NCBI RefSeq assembly: GCF_022662475.1
Contig: NZ_JAKNQQ010000003.1
Span: 62,001 to 126,000 of the forward strand
DNA from: Sphingomonas sp. TREG-RG-20F-R18-01
GTDB taxonomy: Bacteria; Pseudomonadota; Alphaproteobacteria; Sphingomonadales; Sphingomonadaceae
Length of the DNA: 64,000 bases
Reading direction: 5' to 3'
Shown here: one piece after another, positions 8,821-19,132 of the stretch
Position numbering within the stretch: position 1 is the first letter of the stretch
Layout of the letters: every line of letters starts with the position of its first letter
Translations under genes and position numbers: made by a program
Notes under the pieces: model-generated
Databases searched by the model: none
What the model was told of the DNA's origin: nothing
What the model saw: only the letters and a program-made list of their open reading frames with translations

Positions 8821-9927
8821 TCAGTGCGTCCAGGCGTCGAACGGGAGATCCAGCGCCTCGGCAACCGCCTGGTGGCGAATCTTGCCGTCGGATACGTTGA
8901 GTCCATTTGCCAGATGCGGGTCGGCCGCCATCGCCGCTTCCGCCCCGAGGCTCGCGAGCTTCAACACGAACGGAAGCGTTGCGTTGTTGAGGGCGAAGGC
9001 CGAGGTCCGCGCGACCGCGCCCGGCATGTTGGCGACGCAATAATGGATGACGCCGTCGACTTCGAAGACCGGGTCCTCATGCGTGGTCGCATGGCTGGTC
9101 TCGAAGCAGCCACCCTGGTCGATCGCGATGTCGACCAGCACGGACCCGCGCTTCATCGTCTTGAGCATGTCGCGCGTGACGAGCTTGGGCGCCGCCGCGC
9201 CCGGTACCAGCACGGCGCCGATCACCAGATGCGCGTTCTTCACGGCTGCGGCGATCGCTGCCTTGCCGGCGTAGGCGGTCTTGATCTGGCTGCCGAAGAA
9301 CATGTCGAGCTCGGCGAGGCGCGCGTTCGAAATGTCGTAGATCGTGACGTCGGCGCGCATTCCGACGGCCATCTGTGCCGCATTGACGCCCGAGACGCCG
9401 CCACCGAGGATCGCGACGCGGGCAGGGGCCACACCGGGAACGCCGCCAAGCAAGACGCCGCGACCGCCCTGTTCCTTCTCGAGATAATGGGCGCCCACCT
9501 GGATCGACATGCGACCGGCAACTTCGCTCATCGGCTTGAGCAGCGGCAGCGAGCGGTCGTGCGCGGTGACCGTCTCATAGGCGATGCAGGTCGCACCGGA
9601 TTTCATCAGGCCCTCGGCCTGGGGCTTGTCGGCAGCGAGGTGCAGATAGGTGAACAGCAGATGGCGACTCTCGAGCAGCGCGATCTCGCTGGCCTGCGGT
9701 TCCTTGACCTTCACGATCATGTCGCTTTGCGCGAACACGCTGGCGGCGTCCGGCAGGATCGTGGCGCCCGCTGCGACGTAGTCGGCGTCTTCGAAATCGA
9801 TGCCGAGACCTGCCCCGGTCTGCACGCCGACCGAATGCCCGGCGGCAACGAGTTCGGCGACGGACGGGGGCGTAAGCCCGACGCGATATTCGTGGTTCTT
9901 GATTTCCTTGGGGACACCGACGCGCAT
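8821..9927 (-). CDS. ald: Alanine dehydrogenase
   Basis: 368 residues, the usual family length. It catalyses the reversible NAD-dependent deamination of L-alanine to pyruvate and ammonia in the cytoplasm. It opens with MRVGVPKEIKNHEYRVG, including the substrate-binding Arg; KVKEP and LFTYLHLA carry the pyruvate-binding Lys and catalytic His; the NAD fold has VAILGGGVSG; VDIAIDQGG and the HYCVANMPGAV signature follow. It is divergent from a Lrp/AsnC regulator 119 bases away, the arrangement seen for ald and its Lrp-type regulator in other bacteria, so alanine-responsive control is likely. Confidence 0.96.
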   Translation of the reverse strand: MRVGVPKEIKNHEYRVGLTPPSVAELVAAGHSVGVQTGAGLGIDFEDADYVAAGATILPDAASVFAQSDMIVKVKEPQASEIALLESRHLLFTYLHLAADKPQAEGLMKSGATCIAYETVTAHDRSLPLLKPMSEVAGRMSIQVGAHYLEKEQGGRGVLLGGVPGVAPARVAILGGGVSGVNAAQMAVGMRADVTIYDISNARLAELDMFFGSQIKTAYAGKAAIAAAVKNAHLVIGAVLVPGAAAPKLVTRDMLKTMKRGSVLVDIAIDQGGCFETSHATTHEDPVFEVDGVIHYCVANMPGAVARTSAFALNNATLPFVLKLASLGAEAAMAADPHLANGLNVSDGKIRHQAVAEALDLPFDAWTH

Positions 9928-10036
9928 TCAAACTCTCCGATCCAGTTTGCGTCAGCATACATCAGCGTGGCGCCAAAGTGCTTGCAAAGGCGCACCGTCC
10001 CCCGGTTTTTACGGGATAGGATTGCGTTATTTGCCG

Positions 10037-10047
10037 TTGCGACGCAA
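10037..10047. promoter_or_regulatory. Candidate Lrp operator between ald and its regulator
   Basis: TTGCGACGCAA is a palindrome except for its central base. It ends on the first base of the regulator's ATG. A TTGCGT half-site at 10022-10027 pairs with the ACGCAA at its right end as a wider inverted repeat. The position is suited to autoregulation. Assignment is by inspection only. Confidence 0.4.
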
Positions 10048-10499
10048 TGCAATCGCGTATGGACGATATCGACGGCAAGATCATCGCGCAGCTCGGCGCA
10101 GAGTCGGGGATCACGAGCGAGGCGTTGGGGGAACGGGTCGGTCTGTCGCCGTCCGCCGCGCACCGCCGGGTCAAGGCGCTGGAGCAGCAGGGGCTGATCC
10201 TCGGGTATCGCGCGCGGCTCTCGCCGGAAGCGCGGGGGAATCCGTCGACCGTGTTCGTCTCGGTGACGCTGACCGACCAGCGGCAGGCGACGATGATGCA
10301 CTTCGAACAGGCGTTGGCCCGCACGGCGCAGGTCAGCGAAGCCCATTTGATGAGCGGGGAATCCGACTATCTGCTCAAGGTGCTGGTACGCGAGGACGAC
10401 AGTTACGAACGGATTCACCGCGAAGTGTTGTCGGCCCTGCCGGGGGTTCATCGCCTCGTCACGCAGTTCACCATTCGTACATTGGCGAGCGAGGCGTGA
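10047..10499 (+). CDS. Lrp/AsnC-family transcriptional regulator
   Basis: 150 residues, the standard size. The N-terminal helix-turn-helix (MDDIDGKIIAQL to LSPSAAHRRVKALEQQG) binds DNA; the rest is the ligand-binding RAM/AsnC domain. Placement head-to-head with alanine dehydrogenase makes alanine the most likely effector and ald the most likely target, by analogy with known Lrp-type ald regulators. A second ATG at 10059 is an equally good start, beginning directly at the conserved MDDIDGK. An 11-base near-palindrome overlaps the first start codon. Confidence 0.92.
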   Translation: MQSRMDDIDGKIIAQLGAESGITSEALGERVGLSPSAAHRRVKALEQQGLILGYRARLSPEARGNPSTVFVSVTLTDQRQATMMHFEQALARTAQVSEAHLMSGESDYLLKVLVREDDSYERIHREVLSALPGVHRLVTQFTIRTLASEA

Positions 10500-10612
10500 G
10501 CGTGGCGTTGCGGGGGCTGGGGGCGCATGCTATTCGCTGCTCCGTCGAGGCACCGGTATCATGGGATCATCCTGACCCATCCGGTTGAAATCGGTATGAA
10601 ATTCAGCGCATT

Positions 10613-12544
10613 GTGAGCATTGTGGACGCATCCGCTACGGACCTGACGACGGCGGGCGACCCCGCCGCCATCGAACCTCAGCATCGCAAGAACGGGCTCG
10701 TTCGTCTTGCCGTCGGCGCGGTCGGCGTGGTGTTCGGCGATATCGGCACCAGCCCGATCTACGCCTTTCGCGAAACCTTTTCGGGACATCACAAGCTTGC
10801 GGTCGACGCGCTCCACATCATGGGCGTCGTCAGCCTGATCTTCTGGTCGATGATGATCGTGGTGACGTTCAAATACGTCACGATCCTCATGCGGGCCGAC
10901 AACAAGGGCGAGGGGGGGAGCCTGGCGCTGCTGGCGCTGGTCAATGGCCGGACGACGACGCGGCGCTGGTCGCGCGGCATCGTGTTGCTGGGCGTGTTCG
11001 CCACCGCGCTGTTCTACGGCGACAGCATGATCACCCCGGCGGTGTCGGTCCTGTCCGCGGTCGAGGGGCTGAAGGTCGCTGCACCGGGGCTGGGCCAGTT
11101 CGTGTTGCCGATTGCCATGGCGATCGTGATTGGGTTGTTCTCCATCCAGCGGAGCGGGACCGCGCGGGTCAGCCTGTTCTTCGGGCCGGTGATGCTGGTG
11201 TACTTCACGGTTATCGCTGCGCTCGGACTGCTCAGCATCATGGAGACGCCGCAGATCCTGTGGGGGCTGTCCCCGCATTATGCATTTGAATTCTTCGCGC
11301 TCGATCCGGTGCGGGCGTTCCTCGCGCTCGGGTCGGTCGTGCTGGCGGTGACCGGCGCGGAAGCGCTATACTCGGACATGGGCCATTTCGGGCGCAATCC
11401 GATCCGCGTGTCCTGGCTTTGCGTGGTGCTTCCGGCGCTGATGCTCAACTACATGGGACAGGGTGCCCTGCTGTCCCGCATCGGGATGCCCGCGCTCGAA
11501 AGCCCGTTCTACATGCTGGCGGGCGAGCACCTCCGGCTGCCGCTGGTGCTGCTGTCGATCGCGGCGGCGGTGATCGCGTCGCAGGCAGTCATCTCGGGCG
11601 CGTTCTCGGTCACGCATCAGGCGATCCAACTGGGCTTCATTCCGCGCCTGCGCATCGAACACACCAGCGCTGCGACCGTGGGGCAGATCTATCTGCCGAT
11701 GATCAACTGGATCCTCGGGACCATGGTGCTTCTGTTGCTGGTGTTCTTCCGCACCTCGTCGAACCTGACCTCGGCCTATGGCATCGCGGTCACGGGAGCG
11801 ATGCTGATCGATACGTGCCTGTTGTCGATCGTACTGTTCCGGCTGTGGCGCTGGCCCGTCTATCTGGCCGTTCCGCTGCTGTGCGTGTTCTTCCTGGTCG
11901 ACGGGGCGTATTTCACCGCGAATCTCACCAAGATCCCGTCGGGCGGATGGTTTCCGCTGCTGGTCGGCCTGTTGATCTTCGTCGTGCTGACGACCTGGTC
12001 GAAGGGGCGGCAGCTGATGATCGACCGGATGCGCGAATCAGCCATGCCGATCAAGGTGTTCATCCAGTCCGCCGCAACGTCTGCGACGCGCGTGCCGGGA
12101 ACCGCGGTGTTCATGACGTCTTCGCCGGAAGGCGTGCCGCATGCGCTGCTGCATAATCTCAAGCACAACAAGGTGCTGCACGAGCGGATCATCCTGCTGA
12201 CCGTCAAGATCGCCGACGAACCCTATATCCCCGAGGGCCAGCGCTGCTCGATCGACGACCTCGGGCTTGGCTTCCACCGGATGATCCTGCGGTACGGCTT
12301 TGTCGAGGAGCCGGACGTTCCGAACGCGCTCGCCAACGTCCATCGCTGCGGTGCCGAGTTCAGGATGATCGACACGAGCTTTTTCCTCGCGCGTCAAACG
12401 CTGCTGCCGTCGTCGCGGCCCGGGATGATGATCTGGCGCGAGAAGCTCTTCTCATGGATGCTGCGCAACGCCGAAAGCGCGATGGAGTTCTTCCGCCTGC
12501 CGACCAACCGCGTGGTCGAACTCGGCAGCCAGCTCGAGATTTGA
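10613..12544 (+). CDS. kup: Kup-type low-affinity potassium transporter
   Basis: 643 residues. An inner-membrane K+/H+ symporter of the KUP/HAK/KT family. The signature [20 protein letters not shown] lies at the N-terminus, [16 protein letters not shown] follows, and about twelve hydrophobic helices run to residue 450. A soluble C-terminal domain closes the protein. The start is GTG at 10613, placed just before the conserved region; no strong ribosome binding site is visible, and a second in-frame GTG follows at 10622. The 2H phosphoesterase gene begins two bases after the stop, so the two are probably co-transcribed. Confidence 0.95.
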   Translation: MSIVDASATDLTTAGDPAAIEPQHRKNGLVRLAVGAVGVVFGDIGTSPIYAFRETFSGHHKLAVDALHIMGVVSLIFWSMMIVVTFKYVTILMRADNKGEGGSLALLALVNGRTTTRRWSRGIVLLGVFATALFYGDSMITPAVSVLSAVEGLKVAAPGLGQFVLPIAMAIVIGLFSIQRSGTARVSLFFGPVMLVYFTVIAALGLLSIMETPQILWGLSPHYAFEFFALDPVRAFLALGSVVLAVTGAEALYSDMGHFGRNPIRVSWLCVVLPALMLNYMGQGALLSRIGMPALESPFYMLAGEHLRLPLVLLSIAAAVIASQAVISGAFSVTHQAIQLGFIPRLRIEHTSAATVGQIYLPMINWILGTMVLLLLVFFRTSSNLTSAYGIAVTGAMLIDTCLLSIVLFRLWRWPVYLAVPLLCVFFLVDGAYFTANLTKIPSGGWFPLLVGLLIFVVLTTWSKGRQLMIDRMRESAMPIKVFIQSAATSATRVPGTAVFMTSSPEGVPHALLHNLKHNKVLHERIILLTVKIADEPYIPEGQRCSIDDLGLGFHRMILRYGFVEEPDVPNALANVHRCGAEFRMIDTSFFLARQTLLPSSRPGMMIWREKLFSWMLRNAESAMEFFRLPTNRVVELGSQLEI

Positions 12545-12546
12545 CC

Positions 12547-13062
12547 ATGGAGCCCACCGGGGGTGCGCCGATCATCGTGACCGCGCTGTTTGCCGCTGCG
12601 GATACGCTGTTCTTCGACGACTTGCGTCGCACGCACTTCCCGCCCGAGCGCAACCAACTGGCCGCGCATCTGACGATGTTCCATCATTTGGCGCCCAGTC
12701 TGCACCGCGAGATCAAGCAGCGGCTGACGGCCGAAACGCGCGGCGTCCCGGCGCCTGACGCGCGGATCGCCGGATTGATGTCGCTGGGGCGTGGCGTGGC
12801 GTTCCGCATCGATTCGCCGGCGCTTGAGGAGATTCGTGCGGGGCTGGCGGATGCCTTCGCCACCGTGCTGACGCCGCAGGATCGCGCCGGCTGGCGCCCG
12901 CATGTCACCATCCAGAACAAGGTCGAGCCCGCCACGGCCAAGGCGTTGCTGCAGACGCTGGAGGGGGATTTCAGGCCGCGGACGGTACGGATCGCAGGCC
13001 TTGCGAGCTGGTGGTATCGGGGTGGACCATGGGAACCGCTGTCCCGGCACATTTTTGCGTGA
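12547..13062 (+). CDS. 2'-5' RNA ligase/cyclic phosphodiesterase family protein (2H fold)
   Basis: 171 residues. Two HxT motifs, HLTMFHHL near residue 40 and HVTIQNKV near residue 119, identify the 2H phosphoesterase superfamily (LigT/ThpR), which acts on 2'-5' or cyclic phosphate bonds in RNA or nucleotides. The actual substrate is unknown. It starts two bases after kup stops, suggesting translational coupling, although no functional link to potassium uptake is known to me. The frame is open upstream, but that part overlaps the conserved kup C-terminus. Confidence 0.85.
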   Translation: MEPTGGAPIIVTALFAAADTLFFDDLRRTHFPPERNQLAAHLTMFHHLAPSLHREIKQRLTAETRGVPAPDARIAGLMSLGRGVAFRIDSPALEEIRAGLADAFATVLTPQDRAGWRPHVTIQNKVEPATAKALLQTLEGDFRPRTVRIAGLASWWYRGGPWEPLSRHIFA

Positions 13063-13121
13063 AAAGGCGGTTGACCGCGCAACGGTCTCGCTCCTATAGC
13101 GCCCCCTCTTCGATACGGCTT

Positions 13122-13198
13122 GGCGGAGTAGCTCAGTTGGTTAGAGCACGGGAATCATAATCCTGGGGTCGGGGGTTCAAGTCCCTCCTCCGCTACCA
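13122..13198 (+). tRNA. tRNA-Met (anticodon CAU)
   Basis: A full 77-base cloverleaf with encoded CCA. The acceptor stem GGCGGAG pairs with CTCCGCT (one G-U). The D arm is GCTC/GAGC and the anticodon stem CGGGA/TCCTG encloses loop ATCATAA, with CAT at 13156-13158. The T arm carries GTTCAAGT. The standard pairing at the top of the acceptor stem argues for the elongator rather than the initiator; a lysidine-modified Ile tRNA is less likely but not excluded. Confidence 0.95.
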
Positions 13199-13385
13199 AA
13201 TCGGTAGTGCCGCCGTATCGAAATGCGCCGTGTCGAGGCGCAGCCTGCGTTATCACTTTTGGTCTCAACGTAGACACAGGGTGGTTTCGACGCCCGTCAG
13301 AGCGCTGCACTTCTGATTGGGTTGTGTGCACCAGCCTGTGCAGGACACTTGAGCAAGATCGCGCTAGGGTACATCACCGTGCACC

Positions 13386-13646
13386 ATGGCGAAGAAGCGC
13401 ATCTTTCTGACCGCGACCCTCCCGGACGGGTATAGCAAGACGATCGGACCGACCGCGGTCGCGTTCACGCATTACTGGCGAATCGTGGCCATTCTGGAGA
13501 GCGGGAAAACCGAAGTCTTCTGGGGCCACACCAAGTCCCTCGCCGACGCGCGGCGCAAGACCAAGGCGGCGGCCGAGGCGGCACGGATGCGTGGCTGGAA
13601 GGACTATGCGCTCGATATCGTCGAAGTCGTGCCGAGCGACGGTTGA
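13386..13646 (+). CDS. Small hypothetical protein
   Basis: 86 residues, not recognised. The first half is mixed hydrophobic/aromatic (KKRIFLTATLPDGYSK, THYWRIVAILESGKTEVFWG). The second half is a charged, alanine-rich helix (ARRKTKAAAEAARMRGWKDY). There is no signal peptide or membrane segment. It has an ATG start but only a weak ribosome binding site. Codon use looks like that of neighbouring genes, which is why I keep it. It stands alone between the tRNA and the aldo/keto reductase. Confidence 0.6.
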   Translation: MAKKRIFLTATLPDGYSKTIGPTAVAFTHYWRIVAILESGKTEVFWGHTKSLADARRKTKAAAEAARMRGWKDYALDIVEVVPSDG

Positions 13647-13763
13647 GCGCATCCCGGAGCCTGATCGCCGTAGCGGCTGCAGGCATGGCGCAACCCTTTG
13701 CGCGCCGAGACATTGGGCGATCGATGTTCCGGGCCGTCGTTGCCCGATCCAAGGAGAGTTCGA

Positions 13764-14746
<983 letters not shown>

Positions 14747-14750
<4 letters not shown>

Positions 14751-15568
14751 GCGCTCTCTCGCGGGATAAACTCGCCGTCGTAACCGGTGGCGCGAGTGGG
14801 ATTGGTCTGGCGGCGGCGACCGCATTTGCCGCCCTGGGGATGCGGGTGATCATCGTCGATCGCGCTGGTGCCGCCCTGGACGCCGCGTCGGCCCCGATTG
14901 GTAGTGGTGCGCTGGCGATGGCGGTCGACGTCGCAGACCGCGCCGCGATGGAAGGGCTCGCCGCCACGATTGCCGATCGGTACGGACCCGTCTCGGTCCT
15001 GATGAACAACGCGGGAGTCGGGGCAGGGGGCGACGTCCTGGCCGATCCGGCGGAATGGGATCTCGTGCTCGGCGTCAATCTGATGGGCGTGGTGCACGGC
15101 GTGCAGAGCTTCGTACCCGGCATGATCGCGAGCGAGGCGGCCGGGCTGGTGATCAACACCGGGTCCAAGCAGGGCATCACGCAACCACCCGGCAACACCG
15201 CGTACAATGTCAGCAAGGCGGGGGTGAAGGCGCTGACCGAAGGTCTGGCGCACACGCTTCGGCAGAAGACGGGTGACCGCGTCAGCGCGCACCTGCTGAT
15301 CCCCGGGTTCACCTTTACCGGCATGACTGCGCGCGGCGCCGTCGAACAGCCGGCGGGCGCCTGGTCCGCCGACCAGGTCGTTGCCTTCATGCTCGCGGGG
15401 ATTGCAGCGGGGGATTTCTATCTCCTGTGCCCCGACAACGAGACGACGCCCGAGCAGGATCGCAAACGGATCCTGTGGGCGGCCGGCGATCTGGCGGAAA
15501 ATCGTCCGGCACTGTCGCGGTGGCATCCCGACTGGAAGGACCGCTTCGATCGCTACATGGCCGAATGA
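14747..15568 (+). CDS. Short-chain dehydrogenase/reductase
   Basis: 273 residues. Rossmann-fold NAD(P)-dependent oxidoreductase: TGGASGIG cofactor motif at the N-terminus, VDRAGAALD after strand 2, MNNAGVG, and the active site with Ser in NTGSKQG and YNVSK (Tyr and Lys). The C-terminal 50 residues extend beyond the core. GTG start at 14747 within a GTGA overlap with the aldo/keto reductase stop. Substrate unknown. Confidence 0.9.
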
Positions 15569-15644
15569 CAACCGTCGCGAAAATGAACTTTCAGACGGGT
15601 GCGCCGTTGTTCGGCTACAGGGTTTAGTGACGAAGGACAAGATC

Positions 15645-15980
15645 ATGAAGAAGATGATGATGGCGGTCATGATGGCTGCAGTAGCGCTCCCGGGCCCGGT
15701 TCTCGCAGCACAGGATCGCGACGGTTACCGCGATGGCTACCGGGACCGCGATTATCGTGATCGCTCGTATCGTGGTCGCGACTCGCGCCGGTATCAGGAC
15801 TGCAAGCGCAGCAACGGCACGACCGGTACGATCGCAGGCGGCGCCGGTGGCGCGGTACTGGGCAACGTCCTCGGCGGTGGTACGCTCGGAACGGTGGCTG
15901 GCGGCGTCGGCGGCGCCTTGCTCGGTCGTCATCTCGACAAGAAGCATGACGAGTCGCAGAACCGCCGTAACGGCTGCTGA
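15645..15980 (+). CDS. Exported glycine-zipper protein
   Basis: 111 residues. Signal peptide (MKKMMMAVMMAAVALPGPVLAA), then an Arg/Asp/Tyr-rich stretch (RDGYRDGYRDRDYRDRSYR), one Cys, and a glycine zipper (GTIAGGAGGAVLGNVLGGG and VAGGVGGALLG) of the Gly-zipper_2/Rick_17kDa type. Such proteins sit at or near the outer membrane; the precise role is unknown. GAAGGA lies upstream of the ATG. A strong terminator follows the gene. Confidence 0.85.
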   Translation: MKKMMMAVMMAAVALPGPVLAAQDRDGYRDGYRDRDYRDRSYRGRDSRRYQDCKRSNGTTGTIAGGAGGAVLGNVLGGGTLGTVAGGVGGALLGRHLDKKHDESQNRRNGC

Positions 15981-16023
15981 TTCATACCCGACCGCGTCTG
16001 GCGGAACGGTTTGATAAACGTTT

Positions 16024-16057
16024 AAGCGCCCTGTCCCCGCGAGGGGACAGGGCGCTT
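16024..16057. terminator. Strong hairpin terminator
   Basis: A perfect 15-base stem (AAGCGCCCTGTCCCC pairing with its complement) with a GCGA tetraloop, followed by TTTCG on the plus strand. It terminates the glycine-zipper gene and, being symmetric with T residues on the other side too, may work in both directions. Confidence 0.85.
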
Positions 16058-16226
16058 TCGCATGTCGCGGAAACGACAGTTCGCGAACATCAGCATGACA
16101 TCACGCGAAAAAATTCGACAGAGCGGCGAATTTGCGAGCCCCCGTCAACGCCTCGTTTACGATATCCGGCTAGACCGGCCGCATGACCTTCATGTCCGTG
16201 GCGGACGTGTTTGGGGGGAGACGACG

Positions 16227-16634
16227 GTGTCACTCGACGACAGAAATCTGATCGACTGGGTCGCGTTCACGCGCGCGCGGAATGAACTCGGTGCAGGGTT
16301 CGTCCGTATCCTCGGCTATTTCCGGGAGGACGGCGTAAAGTCGGTCGCCGCGATCGAGGCCGCCATGCGGGCTCAAAATGCCGCGGCGTTGATCATTCCC
16401 GCGCATACGTTGAAGGGCGAAGCGCGTCAGTTCGGTGCCGAGCCGCTCGGCGCGCTGGCCGAACGGATCGAGGTGGTGGCGCGCGATTGCGTCGAGGGTC
16501 ACGATACGCCCGACGAAGCGATCTCGGAGGTCGCAGCCCTGCGTGGTCTGTTCGAGCGGACGCTGTCGATCCTGGAAGCCGAGGGCGACCCCGTGGTTCA
16601 ACGCCGCCAGGGCTTCGGCCGTCGTATCGGGTGA
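16227..16634 (+). CDS. Histidine phosphotransfer (Hpt) domain protein
   Basis: 135 residues. A stand-alone Hpt protein that would relay phosphate between a sensor kinase and a response regulator. The phospho-acceptor motif is intact: AHTLKGEARQFGA with His60. GTG at 16227 is chosen because GGGGGGAG lies six bases upstream and the fold starts right after it; the frame extends upstream to 16062 but that part overlaps the terminator and is not protein-like. It faces the coiled-coil gene convergently. A second Hpt-like protein without the His is encoded 2.5 kb away, and a kinase-like protein at 21.8 kb, so partners may be in this island. Confidence 0.85.
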   Translation: MSLDDRNLIDWVAFTRARNELGAGFVRILGYFREDGVKSVAAIEAAMRAQNAAALIIPAHTLKGEARQFGAEPLGALAERIEVVARDCVEGHDTPDEAISEVAALRGLFERTLSILEAEGDPVVQRRQGFGRRIG

Positions 16635-16709
16635 TCGCGAGCGGACCACGCCACGTCCAATCCCCCCTGAATACCTAGGCGTTCTCCAGAGCCCTAGGCC
16701 CGTGACCCA

Positions 16710-19049
16710 TCAGGTCCGCAGGCGCTCGATCGCCTGAGCCAACGCCACGTACAGTTTCCCCATGTCGGACGACAGCAGCGTCACACCCAGTGGCGAGCCG
16801 TCGCGGCCCGAGAGGATCGCCCGCAGCATCGACTCGAAGTCGTGGATGTAGCGATTCACGTGGTCGCGGAACGCGTCGTCGTGATCGTACAGATAGGCGA
16901 TCTGCCGCGCTTCGGTCGTATCGAGCAACCGGACGGCCCGCCGGGTAAACACCCCGCGGTCGCCCTTGAGATAGGCCGACCAGGCACTGTCCGAAACATC
17001 CGCCGAAAACGTCTTGGCAATGTCGATCGAGGCCGAATTGAGCGCCTCGACCAGCAGCGACACCCGTCGCGCCATCGAATTCTGGTCCGCGGCCTCGCGT
17101 TCCAGCCGATCATCCTCGAACCGCGTTTCCAGGATTGCGGACGCGTCGGACAGGGCCGCGATGCGATCCTCCAGTCGCGCGGACGCGCGCGCCGCCGCAT
17201 CGGCGGCGGCGTCGGCGGCCGTTGCGATGGCGGCGAGCTGGTGTTCGACCGCGCGCGTCGCGGCCCGTTCGACCGCGGCTGCGCTGTGCTGTTCGAACGC
17301 AAGCGCGGCATCGGGAATGACGCTCGCCAATGTTTCGCGCGCGCGATCGGCGGCGGCGCTCGCCGTGTCGCGGACGCGCAGGAGCGCCTCGACCAGGCGC
17401 GGCGCGGCTTCGTCGGCGAAGCGGTGCGTCTGGCCGATCGTATCGTCGACCATCTGGCCCAAGGCATCTGCCTTGAGTTTGCCGTCGCTCAGGGTGTCGA
17501 TGAGCGTCCCCGCCAGCTGGTCAACCGTATCGCGCTGATTGGCGACGACATGCGCAATCGCTTCAATCGCATCGTGTGTGCTTTCGGCGGCGGTGACGAG
17601 GGCGAGCAACTCGGGCTTCGTTGCACCGACATGGCGACGCGTATCGGACACCTTGGTGTCGAGCCGCGTCAGCGCGTCAGGGAGGGTCTCATCGATCTCG
17701 CGTGCGGCGGCATCGAGCGCAAGCAGCAGTCGCTCGATCGTCCCGATCGCGGTGGTTGCCACGGTATCGCCCATCCGCAGCGCCTCGGTCATCGCGTGCG
17801 CGGAGCCGCCCAGCGCGCCGATCGAGGCGGCGAGGGTCTGGCTGCGATCGATCCCCTGTGCATGAAGCGCGTCGAACCGGCCCGAGACATGCGCGATGCC
17901 GTGATCGAGTTCCGCAAAGATGTCGCTGCCAGTCCCGCGCTGCGCATCGAGGCGGGCAGCGATGTGGTCTATGAGCGCCTCGATCTCGACGATCCTCGAC
18001 GCCAGGCCGTCCGCGCTGTCGTGGGCGACCCGCTCCAAGGCGGCCTGATTCGTGCCGAGCATCGCCAGCAAGGCATCGCCCTGCGCGGCAATGCCCTTGC
18101 GGGCTTCATCGATCGCGTCGGCGGTCCGTCCCAGCAGTCCATCGACCGCGAGCGACATGTTGCCGGTCACCTGTTCAAGCCGCGCACCGGCGGTTTCGCT
18201 GGTCGCTTCCATGCGGGTGATGTGCGCCGCGAGCTTCTGTGCGGCGCCGTTCGCCACGGCATCTGCCTCGCGTCCGCGTTCGGCGAGGGCGGACAACTGC
18301 GCGTCCAGCGCGGCGGCATGCTCGCTCGCCGTCACGCCCGTCGCCTTCAGCAATTGCGCGAGCGCATCGGTTTCGCCGTGCGCGCGGGGCAACAGCGCGA
18401 GCAGGACATCGAGCCGCGTCTGCGCATTTTCTGCCGCTTTGGCGAGCGTGGACGCATGCGCGTCGGCCGAAGCGATATGGTCCCGCAATCCGTTGCCCAC
18501 GCCCGCGAGGCGCGCAACCGCGGTGTCGCCGAGCGTCCCGAGCCATTCGCTCTGTTCGGTCAACTGGATGCGATGATCGTCGATGCGGGTGGACAGCCGG
18601 TCGATCGTACGCTCGAGATTGCTGGCCTCGGCGCGCATTGCCTGTGCGGTCCGTCCGAACCGCCGTGCCTCGGCGGTGCTGGTGCGCAACGCGAGCAGCA
18701 ACACGATTCCGATCAGCGTCGGCGGAACGCAGAGCCCCGCGGCGAAAGTGACGATCCCGGGAGCGGTCAGCTGCGGCAGGTCCGGCCAGGATAGCCATAG
18801 CATCGCGACAATCCACACCGCCGCCAGCACCCCGCCCGTTACGGCTAGCCAGGGAAAGCGCGCAACTGGCACTTCCTCGTCGATGAAGTCGTCGGGGTGG
18901 GAAAGATGGTGCATGGGCAGGGGTTCCGCGTCGGACGGGAGGGCTTCCAACTGCGACAGCAAGCCGCCACGGGTCGCGTTGCCGGACGTTGGGCCGGACG
19001 GTGAGCGGCCATTCGGCCTTAGGTCGATGATGCGAGAACCCCCGTTCAT
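16710..19049 (-). CDS. Large inner-membrane coiled-coil protein of unknown function
   Basis: 779 residues. A disordered acidic/proline N-terminus (1-60) is followed by two membrane helices (about 66-87 and 97-121). About 540 residues of alanine-rich, almost unbroken coiled coil come next, reminiscent of apolipoprotein or chemoreceptor signalling helices. A compact C-terminal region of about 100 residues (SAWSAYLKGDRGVFTRRAVRLLD and onward) ends the protein. There is no HAMP or receptor signature. The layout suggests a membrane-anchored scaffold or polarity factor; that is inference. It is divergent from the Trp-Hpt gene across an 83-base region with a 14-base palindrome, which ties it to the signalling island. 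Confidence 0.8.
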   Translation of the reverse strand: MNGGSRIIDLRPNGRSPSGPTSGNATRGGLLSQLEALPSDAEPLPMHHLSHPDDFIDEEVPVARFPWLAVTGGVLAAVWIVAMLWLSWPDLPQLTAPGIVTFAAGLCVPPTLIGIVLLLALRTSTAEARRFGRTAQAMRAEASNLERTIDRLSTRIDDHRIQLTEQSEWLGTLGDTAVARLAGVGNGLRDHIASADAHASTLAKAAENAQTRLDVLLALLPRAHGETDALAQLLKATGVTASEHAAALDAQLSALAERGREADAVANGAAQKLAAHITRMEATSETAGARLEQVTGNMSLAVDGLLGRTADAIDEARKGIAAQGDALLAMLGTNQAALERVAHDSADGLASRIVEIEALIDHIAARLDAQRGTGSDIFAELDHGIAHVSGRFDALHAQGIDRSQTLAASIGALGGSAHAMTEALRMGDTVATTAIGTIERLLLALDAAAREIDETLPDALTRLDTKVSDTRRHVGATKPELLALVTAAESTHDAIEAIAHVVANQRDTVDQLAGTLIDTLSDGKLKADALGQMVDDTIGQTHRFADEAAPRLVEALLRVRDTASAAADRARETLASVIPDAALAFEQHSAAAVERAATRAVEHQLAAIATAADAAADAAARASARLEDRIAALSDASAILETRFEDDRLEREAADQNSMARRVSLLVEALNSASIDIAKTFSADVSDSAWSAYLKGDRGVFTRRAVRLLDTTEARQIAYLYDHDDAFRDHVNRYIHDFESMLRAILSGRDGSPLGVTLLSSDMGKLYVALAQAIERLRT

Positions 19050-19095
19050 CGCCGATCTTTACCACGAAAACCCGCTAGGCAAAGCGAATAGCGCA

Positions 19096-19109
19096 ACTTA
19101 ACCTTAAGT
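19096..19109. promoter_or_regulatory. 14-base perfect palindrome in a divergent promoter region
   Basis: ACTTAACCTTAAGT lies between the coiled-coil gene (minus) and the Hpt-like gene (plus), 24 bases before the latter's ATG. It contains TTAACC-type half-sites. It does not fit the TTAA-N7-TTAA CtrA consensus. A regulator binding both promoters is plausible but not shown. Confidence 0.4.
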
Positions 19110-19132
19110 CCTTGGTCCTTAGAGGCTGATCC

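Noticed and set aside
13122..13198. The tRNA 3' end as an attachment site of an integrated element.
   Set aside because: No integrase gene and no repeat of the tRNA 3' end was seen downstream in the window.
16842..18794. A 650-residue plus-strand frame opposite the coiled-coil gene.
   Set aside because: It mirrors the alanine-rich coiled coil and shows no start signal or domain.
19096..19109. A CtrA box (TTAA-N7-TTAA) in the coiled-coil/Hpt-like promoter.
   Set aside because: The two TTAA words are only two bases apart and no third TTAA lies at the correct distance.
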